Source: CAVPDG01 sp963702535 (GTDB lineage Bacteria; Chloroflexota; Anaerolineae; Anaerolineales; UBA4823). Taken from it: DNA of 64,000 bases. This document shows, piece after piece, positions 12,686 to 22,317 of this stretch. Made by a program: the position numbers and the translations under genes. Within the stretch, counting starts at the first letter, position 1. Every line of letters starts with the position of its first letter. The stretch spans positions 124,001 through 188,000 of the forward strand of contig CAVPDG010000024.1 in the NCBI GenBank assembly GCA_963702535.1, read 5' to 3'. Below the pieces are notes generated by a model. The model did not search any database and had not been told where the DNA came from. It saw nothing but the letters and a program-made list of their open reading frames with translations.

Positions 12686-13638
12686 TCAGGTTGACCTTTG
12701 CTTCACTTCTGTGATGATGGTGCGTGTGGCGCCAGCGTCCTGCAGCGCTTGCGCGATCTTTGCTCCAGCGCCTGCAGGGGCTAGGGCGATCATGTTGCCG
12801 CCCCGCCCGCCGCCGGAGAGCTTGGCGCCCAGCGCCCCGGCGTTGAGCGCAGCGACCACCAGCCCGTCGAGCTGTGCGCTGGAAACGCCGATCTGCTGCA
12901 AATAAGCGTGGTTGGCTGCCATCAGCCCGCCCAGCTCCTGCGGCTTGCCCTGCTCGATCGCCGCCCGGGCGGCGCGGGCGATCTCGCCGATCGCCCCGAA
13001 GATGCGCTCGTAGCCGAGGCGGTCTGCCTCCCAGCGCTGGCGCACATCCCCAACCGCGATGGCTGTCGGGCTGCGCACCCCGCTATCGCCGATGACGTAC
13101 GTGAACGGCTCCGGCACGCGCAGCTGCTCGATGGGCTCCCCGCGCACGAAGAAGACCGGCATGCCGCAGGTGATCACCGTGTTATCGATCCCCGAAGGGG
13201 TGCCGTGATGGATTTCCTCCACCTCGTAGGCGATCGCCGAGACAATTTCGTCCGGCAGCGGCTTGCCCAGGAAGGCTGAGATGCCCCGCGCCAGCGCCAC
13301 GGAGACCGCCGCCCCGGAGCCCAAGCCGGCTGCCACGGGGATGGTGGAGGTGATGCGGATGTTGCAGGCGGGGACGTGCGTCACAGCGAGCAGGCGCAGC
13401 GTGGCTTCGACCGCCGCTCGCAGCGGGTGGCGCTGCGGCAGGGTTGCAGCTCGGCTTCCAGACCGATGCCCGGCGCCTGGAGGCTCACGCTGCCCGGCTT
13501 GCCGCGCGGGTCGGCGGTCAGGATGGCTTTCGCCCGCACCTGCAATACAGGCGCGGCGATGGCAGGCTGGCTGTACACCACCGCGTGCTCACCGAACAGG
13601 ATGATTTTACCGGGCGCAGAGGCAGAGATCGCGGGCAT
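12686..13638 (-). CDS. mvk: Mevalonate kinase (one frameshift)
   Basis: A GHMP-family kinase that converts mevalonate to 5-phosphomevalonate. The start MPAISASAPGKIILFGEHAV is the family opening; PVAAGLGSGAAVSVAL is the ATP-binding motif 2 and LSGGGRGGNMIAL is motif 3. The catalytic Asp lies in GTPSGIDNTV. A break near 13440 separates the first 65 residues from the rest; joined length is about 317 residues, normal for bacterial and archaeal MVK. The ATG at 13638 is chosen because it gives the canonical N-terminus. It lies directly upstream of IPK and downstream of a UbiA prenyltransferase, so the three form an isoprenoid operon. Confidence 0.92.
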
Positions 13639-13652
13639 TTCGAGGTTTAAAT

Positions 13653-14540
13653 TTAGAACAGGTAGAAGATCAGCAGCACCGCCACGCCCCACAGAAAGAT
13701 GGTGACCTGCAGCGGCCGGTCGGAAAGCAGCACGTCCTCCGGCGCGCCCCCGCTGTGCTTGACCTGGATCAGGTACAGGTAGCGGAAGACGCCGTAAAGG
13801 ACGAAGGGGATGGTCAGCATCATCAGGTGGTTGTCAGGCAGGTTGGGCGCCGAGAACGTGTACAGGCTGTAGGCGATGATGGTCGTGCCGGACACGATAG
13901 TGATGTACTGGTCGAGCAGGGGGATGGTATAGCCGTCCAGCACCCGGCGGTGGGCGTTAGCCCCCTCCGCCAGCAGGGCAAGCTCCGAGCGGCGCTTGCC
14001 GAACCCGATGTACAGCGATCCCAGGGTGACGACGATATACAGCCACGGCGAAAAGCGGGCGACATGGATCAGGGTGATGCCCGCCGCCACGCGCAGCACG
14101 AAACCCAGGGCGATCGCCAGCACATCCAGCAGGGGGATGTGCTTGAGCCACTTGGAGTACGCCAGGTTGAGCAGGAAGTAAGCCAGCGCCACCAGGGCAA
14201 ATCCGGGCGAGAGCAGGTAGGAAAGCGGGAAGATGATCACCAGGAGGACGACTGCAGCCGTCAGGGCGACGGGCACGGGCAGCGCGCCGGAGGCGATGGG
14301 ACGCTTGCGCTTGTCCGGATGCTGGCGGTCAGCTTCGACATCGGCGATATCGTTGATGATATATACCACGCCGGAGAGGATGCAGAAGATCACGAATCCG
14401 GCGAAGGTGCGCAGCACCGCCGGCAGGTTATCCGGGCGGAGCTGCCTGTCGAAGACCAGAGCCGCAAAGATCACGGCATTTTTCGCCCACTGCCGGGGTC
14501 TCATCGTGCGGATCAGGGCTTTCAACATGTTGCCAATCAT
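13653..14540 (-). CDS. UbiA-family prenyltransferase (DPPR-synthase-like)
   Basis: An integral membrane aromatic or polyprenyl-phosphate transferase of about 295 residues with eight to nine hydrophobic segments. The first Asp-rich motif is NDIADVEAD, followed by KRKRPIASG; the second lies near GFGKRRSELALL. The opening RTMRPRQWAKNAVIFAALVF is typical of the branch that includes decaprenyl-phosphate phosphoribosyltransferase, so 5-phosphoribose transfer to a polyprenyl phosphate is the best guess. Adjacency to mevalonate kinase and IPK fits a prenyl substrate. ATG at 14540 gives MIGNMLKAL; ATG at 14528 is an alternative start. Confidence 0.82.
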   Translation of the reverse strand: MIGNMLKALIRTMRPRQWAKNAVIFAALVFDRQLRPDNLPAVLRTFAGFVIFCILSGVVYIINDIADVEADRQHPDKRKRPIASGALPVPVALTAAVVLLVIIFPLSYLLSPGFALVALAYFLLNLAYSKWLKHIPLLDVLAIALGFVLRVAAGITLIHVARFSPWLYIVVTLGSLYIGFGKRRSELALLAEGANAHRRVLDGYTIPLLDQYITIVSGTTIIAYSLYTFSAPNLPDNHLMMLTIPFVLYGVFRYLYLIQVKHSGGAPEDVLLSDRPLQVTIFLWGVAVLLIFYLF

Positions 14541-14721
14541 AGCACGAGTTAACCCTGGGCGAAAGGGATAGCGGTTGGGTGCGGCAGCGCGGCTGTGCGC
14601 TAGGGTTGGTTTCGTGCTAAAATTACGCCACCTGCGACCCTCGCCGGGAGGCCTAGGCACTGACAGAGCCCTGCCACGCAAAACGATGGTCCATCAAATC
14701 AAGATTGGAGAAGGGTAGCCA

Positions 14722-15351
14722 ATGGATGATCCGCTGCCGCCGCGTTGGCTGGTATGGGCTCGGGAAATTCAGGCGATCGGGCAGAGCGGCGCTCACTATG
14801 CCGAGAACGAATACCAGCGCGAGCGTTTCCTGCGCCTGTCGCAAATCGCGGCAGAGATCGTCAGCGAGTACAGCACGCTGAGCTACCCCGCCCTGGAAGG
14901 TGCGTTTTGCGCCCAGATCGGATACGCCACGCCGCGCGTGGATGTGCGCGCCGCGGTATTCCATGAAGGCAAGCTCCTGCTGGTACGCGAGCGCCAGGAT
15001 GGCGGTTGGACCATGCCCGGCGGCTGGGCGGATGTGGGTGAGGTGCCTTCGCAAGCCGCCGAGCGCGAGACCTGGGAAGAAGCCGGCTACCAGGTCAGGG
15101 CGCAGCGCGTCGTCGGTGTTTACGATGCCAACCGCCTCGGTCCTCTCGAAGTGTTTCACGCCGTCAAGCTGGTCTACCTGTGCACGCTGATCGGCGGCGA
15201 GGCGCGCCCCAGCTCGGAGACCAGCGAGGTGCGCTTTTACAGCCTGGACTACCTGCCTACCTTGCTTTCCGGCGAGCGCACGAAGCCGCGTCACATCGCG
15301 GATGCGATTGCTGCTCTGCACGATCCGAGCAGACCGACCGTGTTTGATTGA
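14722..15351 (+). CDS. Nudix hydrolase with N-terminal helical extension
   Basis: The Nudix box spans residues 101-123: G101 opens it, RETWEEAG carries the catalytic Arg and Glu residues, and Tyr123 closes it. The 209-residue protein has an N-terminal helical extension of about 65 residues typical of the NUDIX_N class, some members of which hydrolyse ADP-ribose or nucleotide sugars. Substrate cannot be read from the sequence. It opens a co-directional block with the phosphatase and the F420 genes; the next gene starts six bases after its stop. Confidence 0.88.
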   Translation: MDDPLPPRWLVWAREIQAIGQSGAHYAENEYQRERFLRLSQIAAEIVSEYSTLSYPALEGAFCAQIGYATPRVDVRAAVFHEGKLLLVRERQDGGWTMPGGWADVGEVPSQAAERETWEEAGYQVRAQRVVGVYDANRLGPLEVFHAVKLVYLCTLIGGEARPSSETSEVRFYSLDYLPTLLSGERTKPRHIADAIAALHDPSRPTVFD

Positions 15352-15357
15352 GCCAGC

Positions 15358-15858
15358 ATGGACCTCTACAGCTCCTTTACTGAACTGCCTTTTGCCGCAG
15401 CGGGGCGCGTCTTCCGCAGCAGCATGCCCTTCAACGACCGCGACCCGCAGGGTGAGCTTTTCAAACGTTTTATCACTGAATCCGTGGATGTGGTTGTCGT
15501 CCTGGTGGATGATGAAGAGATCCTGGAGTGCACCGGTCGCAATCTGCGGGGCGATTACCAGGCGCAGGGCATGTCTGTCATCTACCTGCCCATCCCAGAT
15601 TTTGATGTGCCCTCCCTGGATGCCCTGGATGAAGCCGTGCTGGCTGCCCTGCAGGACATCCGCTCCGGGAAGAACCTGGCTGTCCACTGTTATGCCGGGT
15701 TAGGGCGCACCGGCTTGTTTCTGGCGTGCCTGGCGCAGCGTGAACTGCAGATGGGCGCCGCAGAGTCCATCGCCTGGGTGCGCAGCTTTGTGCCAGGCGC
15801 CCTCGAATCTCCGGCGCAGGTGCGCTTAGCGTACGACTATGGAGAGCTGAGATGTTAA
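15358..15858 (+). CDS. Cysteine-based protein phosphatase (dual-specificity type)
   Basis: The 166-residue protein carries the CX5R loop HCYAGLGRTG with nucleophile Cys111 and Arg117, and an Asp-rich loop near residues 81-83 (PDFDVPS) that could provide the general acid. This is the compact DSP/kinase-associated phosphatase fold. The substrate is unknown and could be a phosphoprotein, phosphoinositide-like compound or nucleotide. It sits six bases after the Nudix gene, and its stop overlaps the next gene's start, suggesting co-translation. Its position in the F420 block may be incidental. Confidence 0.85.
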   Translation: MDLYSSFTELPFAAAGRVFRSSMPFNDRDPQGELFKRFITESVDVVVVLVDDEEILECTGRNLRGDYQAQGMSVIYLPIPDFDVPSLDALDEAVLAALQDIRSGKNLAVHCYAGLGRTGLFLACLAQRELQMGAAESIAWVRSFVPGALESPAQVRLAYDYGELRC

Positions 15859-17208
15859 TTACCAATGCCAAGCTGATCACCTGGGAAAGACCCAACTGGG
15901 ATCCTGGAGGGCTACGCCCTGCTCCTGCGCGGCGAGCGCATCCAGGAGGTTTTACCGCAGGCGGAGCTGCTATCCCGCTATCCCCAGGAGGAGCGCCTGG
16001 ATGCCGGCGGTCAGTACGTGATGCCCGGCAACATCTGCGCCCATACCCATTTCTACGGCGCCTTTGCGCGTGGCATGGCGATCCCCGGCGCCGCGCCACA
16101 GGATTTTCCGGAAATCCTGCGCCGGCTGTGGTGGCCTCTCGACCTGGCGCTGCAGCCGCAGGACGTGCTCGCCTCGGCGGAGGTGATGCTGGTGGACGCC
16201 ATCCGCCACGGCGTCACGACCCTCATCGACCACCACGCTTCGCCCAACGCCATCGAAGGCTCGCTGGATGTCATCGCCGGGGCGGTGGAGCAAGCCGGCG
16301 TGCGGGCGGTGCTGTGCTACGAGGTGACCGACCGCAACGGCAAGGAGGGCGCCCTGGCGGGCATCCAGGAAAACCTGCGCTTTATCAACCGCACACGCCA
16401 CGAGCGCGTGGCGGGCGGCAGGGTGGCTGCCACCTTCGGCTTGCACGCCAGCCTGACCCTCTCGGACGCTACCCTGGAAGCCTGCCGCTCCTCCGTGCCC
16501 GAATCGGTCGGCTTCCACCTCCACCTCGCCGAAGGCGAAGCGGATGAGTACGATAGCCTCGCCCGCAGCGGGATGCGCAGCGCAGACCGCCTGCACAAGC
16601 ACGGCATACTGGGATCGAACAGCATCGTAGCTCACGGCGTGCACCTGGATGCGCGTGAAGCCATGCTGGTGGCTGAGACGGGCACCTGGCTGACGCACCA
16701 GCCGCGCTCGAATATGAACAACGGCGTGGGCGTGGCGAGCGTGGAATCCCTGCTGCGCCTGGGTATCCCGGTGTGCATCGGCACGGATGGCTTCTATCAC
16801 GCCATGTGGGAAGAATGGAAGACCGCCTACCTGCTGCAGAAAGCCTGGCACCGCGACCCGCGCCGTATGAACGGGGCGGATATCATTGAGATGGGCGTTT
16901 ACAACAACGCTGCCCTGGCGGGCAAATTCTTCCCAGACGTGACCCTGGGCGTGATCCAGCCCGGCGCAACCGCCGACCTGATCTTCGTCAACTACCACCC
17001 GCATACGCCCCTGACGGCGGGCAACCTGCCCTGGCAGATCCTTTTCGGCTTCCATGAGAGCATGATCACCACCACCATCGCTTCCGGAAAAATATTGATG
17101 CAAGACCATAAGCTGCTGACCATGGATGAAGCAGCCATCAGCGCGCGGGCGCGCCAGCTTGCTCCAGCCGTCTGGTCGCGCTATGCCGCTCAAGTCCCTG
17201 GCAACTGA
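15852..17208 (+). CDS. ssnA: SsnA-like amidohydrolase (one frameshift)
   Basis: A metal-dependent cytosine-deaminase-type amidohydrolase of about 451 residues. The metal ligands are in GNICAHTHFYG, FHLHLAEGEADEYD and AHGVHLDA, with a late Asp in CIGTDGFYH. A break near 15900 (extra G in TGGGATCC) hides the N-terminal beta-sandwich MLITNAKLITWERPNWILEG. The closest family I can name is SsnA, found in E. coli beside the XdhD molybdenum hydroxylase and linked to selenium-dependent purine hydroxylases. Here it stands in the F420 cluster instead, about 12 kb from the hydroxylase genes. The substrate is unknown, and a guanine- or chlorohydrolase-like role is possible. Confidence 0.78.
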
Positions 17209-17219
17209 ATCGAGGAGAT

Positions 17220-17897
17220 ATGCCTGATCCTGTCAAACCAAACTTACCCACCATTGCCATCCTGGGCGGCACCGGCAAGGAAGGTCCGGGGCTTGCCCTG
17301 CGCTGGGCGTACGCTGGCTATCCTGTGATCATCGGCTCGCGCCAGGCTGAAAAGGCGCAAGCCACGGCTGCCGAGCTGAACGCTGCGCTTGGCTCAGACG
17401 CCGTGCGCGGGCTGGAAAACGGCGACGCTGCCCGCCTGGCGGATATCTGCGTGCTGACGGTCGTCCAGGCTGCCCACCAGGCTGCCCTGGAGAGCCTGCG
17501 GGCTGACCTGGCAGGCAAGGTGGTGGTCGACGCCACCGCCCGCGTGGATTTCCGCGATCCTATCCCGCCCGCCCCGCCGGCTGCGGGGCGCATTGCCCAG
17601 GAGATCCTCGGTCCGGCGGCGCGCGTGGTGGCTGCATTCCAGAACGTGCCCGCCCACGCCTTGAAAAAGAACCCGCAGCAGCCCCTCGATGCGCATGTGC
17701 TGGTGTGCGCGGACGACAAGGATGCCGCCGCCCAGGTGATCGAGCTCGCCAGGGCTGCCGGCATGCAGGCGTATTACGCCGGCGGTCTGGATAACGCCGT
17801 CGTTGTCGAAGGTCTCACCTCGATCCTCATCAGCCTCAACAAGCATTACGGCGTGAAGACCGCCAGCATCTCCATCTCCGGTCTGCAGGGCGCTTGA
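17220..17897 (+). CDS. npdG: NADPH:F420 oxidoreductase
   Basis: Transfers hydride between F420H2 and NADP+. The 225-residue product has the N-terminal Rossmann motif IAILGGTGKEGPGLALRWA, with GSRQAEKA after the second strand for the NADP phosphate, and the conserved FQNVPAHAL loop. The C-terminus ends VKTASISISGL, typical of NpdG (Fno). It follows the SsnA-like gene by 11 bases and precedes cofE by nine, clearly within one operon. Its presence shows that F420 is coupled to the NADPH pool in this organism. Confidence 0.92.
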   Translation: MPDPVKPNLPTIAILGGTGKEGPGLALRWAYAGYPVIIGSRQAEKAQATAAELNAALGSDAVRGLENGDAARLADICVLTVVQAAHQAALESLRADLAGKVVVDATARVDFRDPIPPAPPAAGRIAQEILGPAARVVAAFQNVPAHALKKNPQQPLDAHVLVCADDKDAAAQVIELARAAGMQAYYAGGLDNAVVVEGLTSILISLNKHYGVKTASISISGLQGA

Positions 17898-17906
17898 GCT
17901 GCTTCG

Positions 17907-18674
17907 ATGACGCTGACATTAACGCCGCTGCCGGGGATACCCCTGCTGCAGCCAGGGGATGACCTGGCTGCCATCGTCCTGAACGCCTTGCAGCGCGCCG
18001 CCATCCGCTTGCAGGATGGCGATATCCTGGTGTTCGCTCAAAAGGCTGTATCCAAATCCGAGGGTCGCCGGGTCAACCTGGTGGGGATCACCCCTTCCGC
18101 CCGCGCCGCCGAGCTGGCGGCGCAGATCGATAAGGACCCCCGGCTGATCGAGCTGGTGCTGCGCGAGAGCAGCACTGTGCTGCGCACGCGCCCCGGGACG
18201 ATCATCGTCGAGCACCGCCTGGGTTTCGTCTGCGCCAACGCCGGCATCGACCACTCCAACGTCGCCGGGGAGGGTGACAACCAGGAGGAATGGGTGCTCT
18301 TGCTGCCAGAAGACCCGGATGCCTCCGCCGCCCGCCTGCGGGCGGATCTGGAGGCAGCCAGCGGGGCGCGGCTGGGTGTGCTGGTCATCGATTCCCACGG
18401 CAGAGCCTGGCGCCTGGGCACGGTGGGCGTGGCGATCGGCGTCTCGGGCTTGCCCGCGCTGGTGGATTTGCGCGGCAAAACCGACCTATTCGGCTACAAC
18501 CTGCGCATTACCCAGGTCGGCGTCGCCGACGAGCTGGCAGCCGCCGCCTCCCTGCTGATGGGGCAGGCTGCCGAGGGCACGCCGGTGATCCACGTGCGCG
18601 GCTTCCCCTACCTGCTGCGCGAAGCTGCCCTGGCTGAGCTGATCCGCCCGGCAGACCAGGACCTCTTCCGATAA
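17907..18674 (+). CDS. cofE: F420-0:gamma-glutamyl ligase
   Basis: CofE adds glutamates to F420-0 using GTP. At 255 residues it matches the stand-alone CofE. Family marks include GDILVFAQKAVSKSEGR near the start, FVCANAGIDHSNV around residue 110, VLVIDSHGRAWRLGTVGVAIG, and the late DLRGKTDLFGYNL. It is not fused to the nitroreductase domain that forms the C-terminal half of mycobacterial FbiB; that domain is encoded by the next gene. The frame is intact. Confidence 0.95.
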   Translation: MTLTLTPLPGIPLLQPGDDLAAIVLNALQRAAIRLQDGDILVFAQKAVSKSEGRRVNLVGITPSARAAELAAQIDKDPRLIELVLRESSTVLRTRPGTIIVEHRLGFVCANAGIDHSNVAGEGDNQEEWVLLLPEDPDASAARLRADLEAASGARLGVLVIDSHGRAWRLGTVGVAIGVSGLPALVDLRGKTDLFGYNLRITQVGVADELAAAASLLMGQAAEGTPVIHVRGFPYLLREAALAELIRPADQDLFR

Positions 18675-18696
18675 TCCGTACGAGGCGCGCAAAACG

Positions 18697-19315
18697 ATGC
18701 AGGCGACTGAGCCGGATAAGAATGCGCTTTTCAAAGGGCGGCGCTCCGTGCGCCGCTTCCGCGACGATCCCATACCCGAAGACATCCTGGCGCAGGTGCT
18801 GGAAGCCGCCACGCTCGCTCCTTCCGCCCATAACAGCCAGCCCTGGCGCTTTGCCGTGCTGCAGAGCCGGGCGGTCAAGGAGCGCCTGGCGCAGGCGATG
18901 GGCGCCGATTTCCTGCGCGATCTGACCGGCGATGGCGTCGAGCCGGAGGAAGCCCAGCGGCAGGTGGAACGCTCGCGGGAGCGCATCCTCGGCGCCCCGG
19001 TCGCCGTAGTGCTGTGCCTGGACCGCAGCATCGAGGATCGCTACCCGGAGCAGCGCCGGCAGCACGCCAGCCACCTGATGATGACCCAGAGCGTCGCCCT
19101 CGCCGGCGGGTACATGCTCCTGGCGGCGCATGCCCACGGTCTGGGTGGGGTGTGGATGTGCGCCCCGCTTTTCGCTCCGGGGGCCGTGCGGCTAGGCGCT
19201 GGACCTGCCTGAAGCGTGGGAAGCCCAGGCGCTGATCCTGCTCGGCTACCCGGCGCAGGCGCCGGAGCGGCGCAAGCGCTTCTCTGTTAACGAGGTAACG
19301 AGGTTTTTTCCATAG
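18697..19315 (+). CDS. Nitroreductase, FbiB C-terminal-like (one frameshift)
   Basis: An FMN-dependent nitroreductase of about 205 residues. FMN-binding marks are RRSVRRFRDDPIP, TLAPSAHNSQPWRF and GGVWMC. The end lies in another frame beyond about 19190, giving ALDLPEAWEAQALILLGYP and a stop at 19313-19315. In mycobacteria the same domain is fused to CofE as FbiB and reduces dehydro-F420; in some Chloroflexota it is a separate gene. Placement directly between cofE and cofD argues for that role here, which would imply a phosphoenolpyruvate-derived dehydro-F420-0 intermediate. Confidence 0.87.
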
Positions 19316-19341
19316 CTCTTGAACGCAGAGGGATTTTCTCA

Positions 19342-20338
19342 TTGTCTCAGCATAGCGGCATTAAAATCGTAGCCCTGGCAGGTGGGGTGGGCGGCGCCAA
19401 GCTGGCCGATGGTCTGGCGGGCTGCCTGCCGCCTGAAGCGCTCACGGTAGTGGTCAACAGCGGCGATGATTTCGAGCACCTCGGCTTGATCATCTGCCCC
19501 GACCTGGACACGGTGTGTTATACCCTGGCGGGCATTGCCAACCCCGAGACCGGCTGGGGCAGGGCGGATGAGACCTTTCACGCCTTGCAGAGCCTCGCCG
19601 CGCTGGGTGGTGCGGACTGGTTCCGCCTGGGCGACCGCGACCTGGGCACCCACCTGGAGCGCACCCGCCGCCTGCGGGCGGGCGAGCGCTTTGAGCCAGG
19701 TGACGCGCCATTTTTGCCGCGCCTGGAACATCTCCTGCACCGTCTTGCCCGCCAGCGACGACCCCGTCCCCACCCAGGTCATCACCCAGGAGGGGGAGAT
19801 GCCCTTCCAGGAGTATTTCGTCCACCGCCGCTGCGAGCCGCAGGTGAGCGGTTTCCGTTTTGCTGGCGTGGATCAGGCGCGCCCGGCGCCGGGCGTGCTG
19901 GAGGCGCTGCACGCCGCAGACCTGGTGGTGCTGTGCCCGTCCAATCCCTGGGTCAGCATCGATCCGATCCTGGCGATCCCCGGTATTAAGAGTGCAGTAT
20001 CCGCGCGCCCCGTCGTGGCGGTTTCACCCATCATCGGCGGGCAGGCGGTCAAAGGTCCGGCAGCCAAGATGTACCGCGAGCTGGGCATCGAGCCCAGCGC
20101 TCTGTCGGTTGCCCGCCATTATGCGTCCTTCTTGACCGGCATCGTCATCGACCGGGTGGATGAAGCCCAGTCTGCCGCCATCCGGGCATTGGGGATAGAC
20201 ACTCTGGTCACGGATACGCTGATGAAGAGCCGCGCAGACCGCTTGCGCCTGGCAGGTGAGGTCATCTCTTTTGCAAGTACGTTACAGGTGGACCCTTTTC
20301 GTAACAGATCGTGGGGTAGAATCAGTTTAACCTATTGA
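19342..20338 (+). CDS. cofD: 2-phospho-L-lactate (or PEP) transferase CofD (one frameshift)
   Basis: CofD joins the activated lactyl or enolpyruvyl guanylate to the deazaflavin Fo. The N-terminus IVALAGGVGGAKLADGL and VNSGDDFEHLGL are strict family signatures. Later marks are LVVLCPSNPWVSIDPIL and AVSPIIGGQAVKGPAAKM. A break near 19692 (extra T in GCGCTTTGAGC) separates the two halves; joined length is about 331 residues, normal. The start is TTG. The extreme C-terminus (NRSWGRISLTY) looks unlike the family and could reflect a further small error. cofC follows 130 bases later, after a short gap without genes. Confidence 0.92.
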
Positions 20339-20468
20339 CACGGGAGAAAACGCCGATAGAATTCTCATGCGCAAGTGAGAGAGAAATCGCCCAAACGCAC
20401 TGCCGCACCGGCAGATACCGCCTGCCTGTGCAACTCAACACAGCGATGGAGGCAACGTAGAGCACAAC

Positions 20469-21080
20469 ATGGCGCTTTGGGCTATCGTCCCGGTTAAGCC
20501 CCTTCGTCACGGCAAATCCCGCCTGGCGGAGGTGCTCTCGCAAGATGAACGCGCTGACTTGAACCAGCGCATGCTGGTACATACTTTAGATACCTTAAGC
20601 GGCGTCCCCGAGATCGACCAGGTATTAGTCATCAGCCGCGACCCGGCTGCGCTGGCGCTGGCGCGCGATCACGGGGCGCGCACCGTGCAGGAGAACGGGA
20701 GCAACGAGCTCAACCTGGCGCTCACCCGCGCTACCGTTGTCGCCCGCAGTTATATCACCGGCAGCGTGCTCATCCTGCCTGCCGACCTGCCCCTGCTCAC
20801 GCCGGAAGACGTGCACACCATGATGGAGAAAGCCAAGGACCCGCCTGTGGTGGTGGTTGTCCCCGACCGTCACCGCCTGGGGACGAATGCGCTCCTGGTT
20901 TCGCCGGTGGGGCTGATCGATTACGATTTCGGTCCCGATTCTTTCCGGCGGCATTGCCGGCGCGTGCTTGAGAAGGGCGCCCGTCTCGAGATTTGCGAGC
21001 TGCCTTCCCTGGCTCTGGACGTCGATCTCCCGGAAGACCTCGCCATGGTCGAGGAGCAGATCGCCTCAGCTTACGAATAG
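20469..21080 (+). CDS. cofC: 2-phospho-L-lactate (or PEP) guanylyltransferase CofC
   Basis: CofC (FbiD) activates 2-phospholactate or phosphoenolpyruvate with GTP to supply CofD. The 203-residue product starts MALWAIVPVKPLRHGKSRLA, the nucleotide-binding signature. It also shows LILPADLPLLTPEDV and GTNALLVSPVGLIDYDFGPDSF, both typical. With cofD, cofE and the nitroreductase this completes F420 tail assembly from Fo; the Fo synthase genes (cofG/cofH or fbiC) are not in the window. The frame is intact. Confidence 0.94.
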   Translation: MALWAIVPVKPLRHGKSRLAEVLSQDERADLNQRMLVHTLDTLSGVPEIDQVLVISRDPAALALARDHGARTVQENGSNELNLALTRATVVARSYITGSVLILPADLPLLTPEDVHTMMEKAKDPPVVVVVPDRHRLGTNALLVSPVGLIDYDFGPDSFRRHCRRVLEKGARLEICELPSLALDVDLPEDLAMVEEQIASAYE

Positions 21081-21129
21081 GCGAAAAATCGCCCGCTTTA
21101 TAACCGGCGCGCCAACTGCTGGTAAAATT

Positions 21130-21234
21130 GGTTCAGTGGGAATCGCCGTGGATGTACCCGGATTTGGGGATATGAAGGCGGCGTAGCCGCCTTCACATCC
21201 CCAAATCCGGAAATCATCACGGTAAATCCCAATG
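21130..21234. repeat. Dispersed intergenic palindromic element, full copy
   Basis: The core at 21158-21210 is a 25-bp stem with one A-C mismatch and a GTA loop, bounded by CCGG. The flanks GGTTCAGTGGGAATC (left) and CATCACGGTAAATCCCAAT (right) are themselves imperfect inverted copies. The left and right flanks recur at 36234-36317, and the right flank recurs inverted at 10571-10607. It lies between cofC and the luciferase-like gene. No coding capacity is seen. Confidence 0.8.
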
Positions 21235-21320
21235 AGTCGTAAAATTTAGATCAGTTGAAGTTACCCCGAACCGTTTTTCGGTTTGCTTCTCATCCATTTG
21301 TTCAATCATAGGAGGTAGGG

Positions 21321-22317
<997 letters not shown>

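Noticed and set aside
13755..14552. A 265-codon plus-strand open frame
   Set aside because: Fully antisense to the UbiA-family gene, with low-complexity Asp/Gln/Val-rich translation and no motif.
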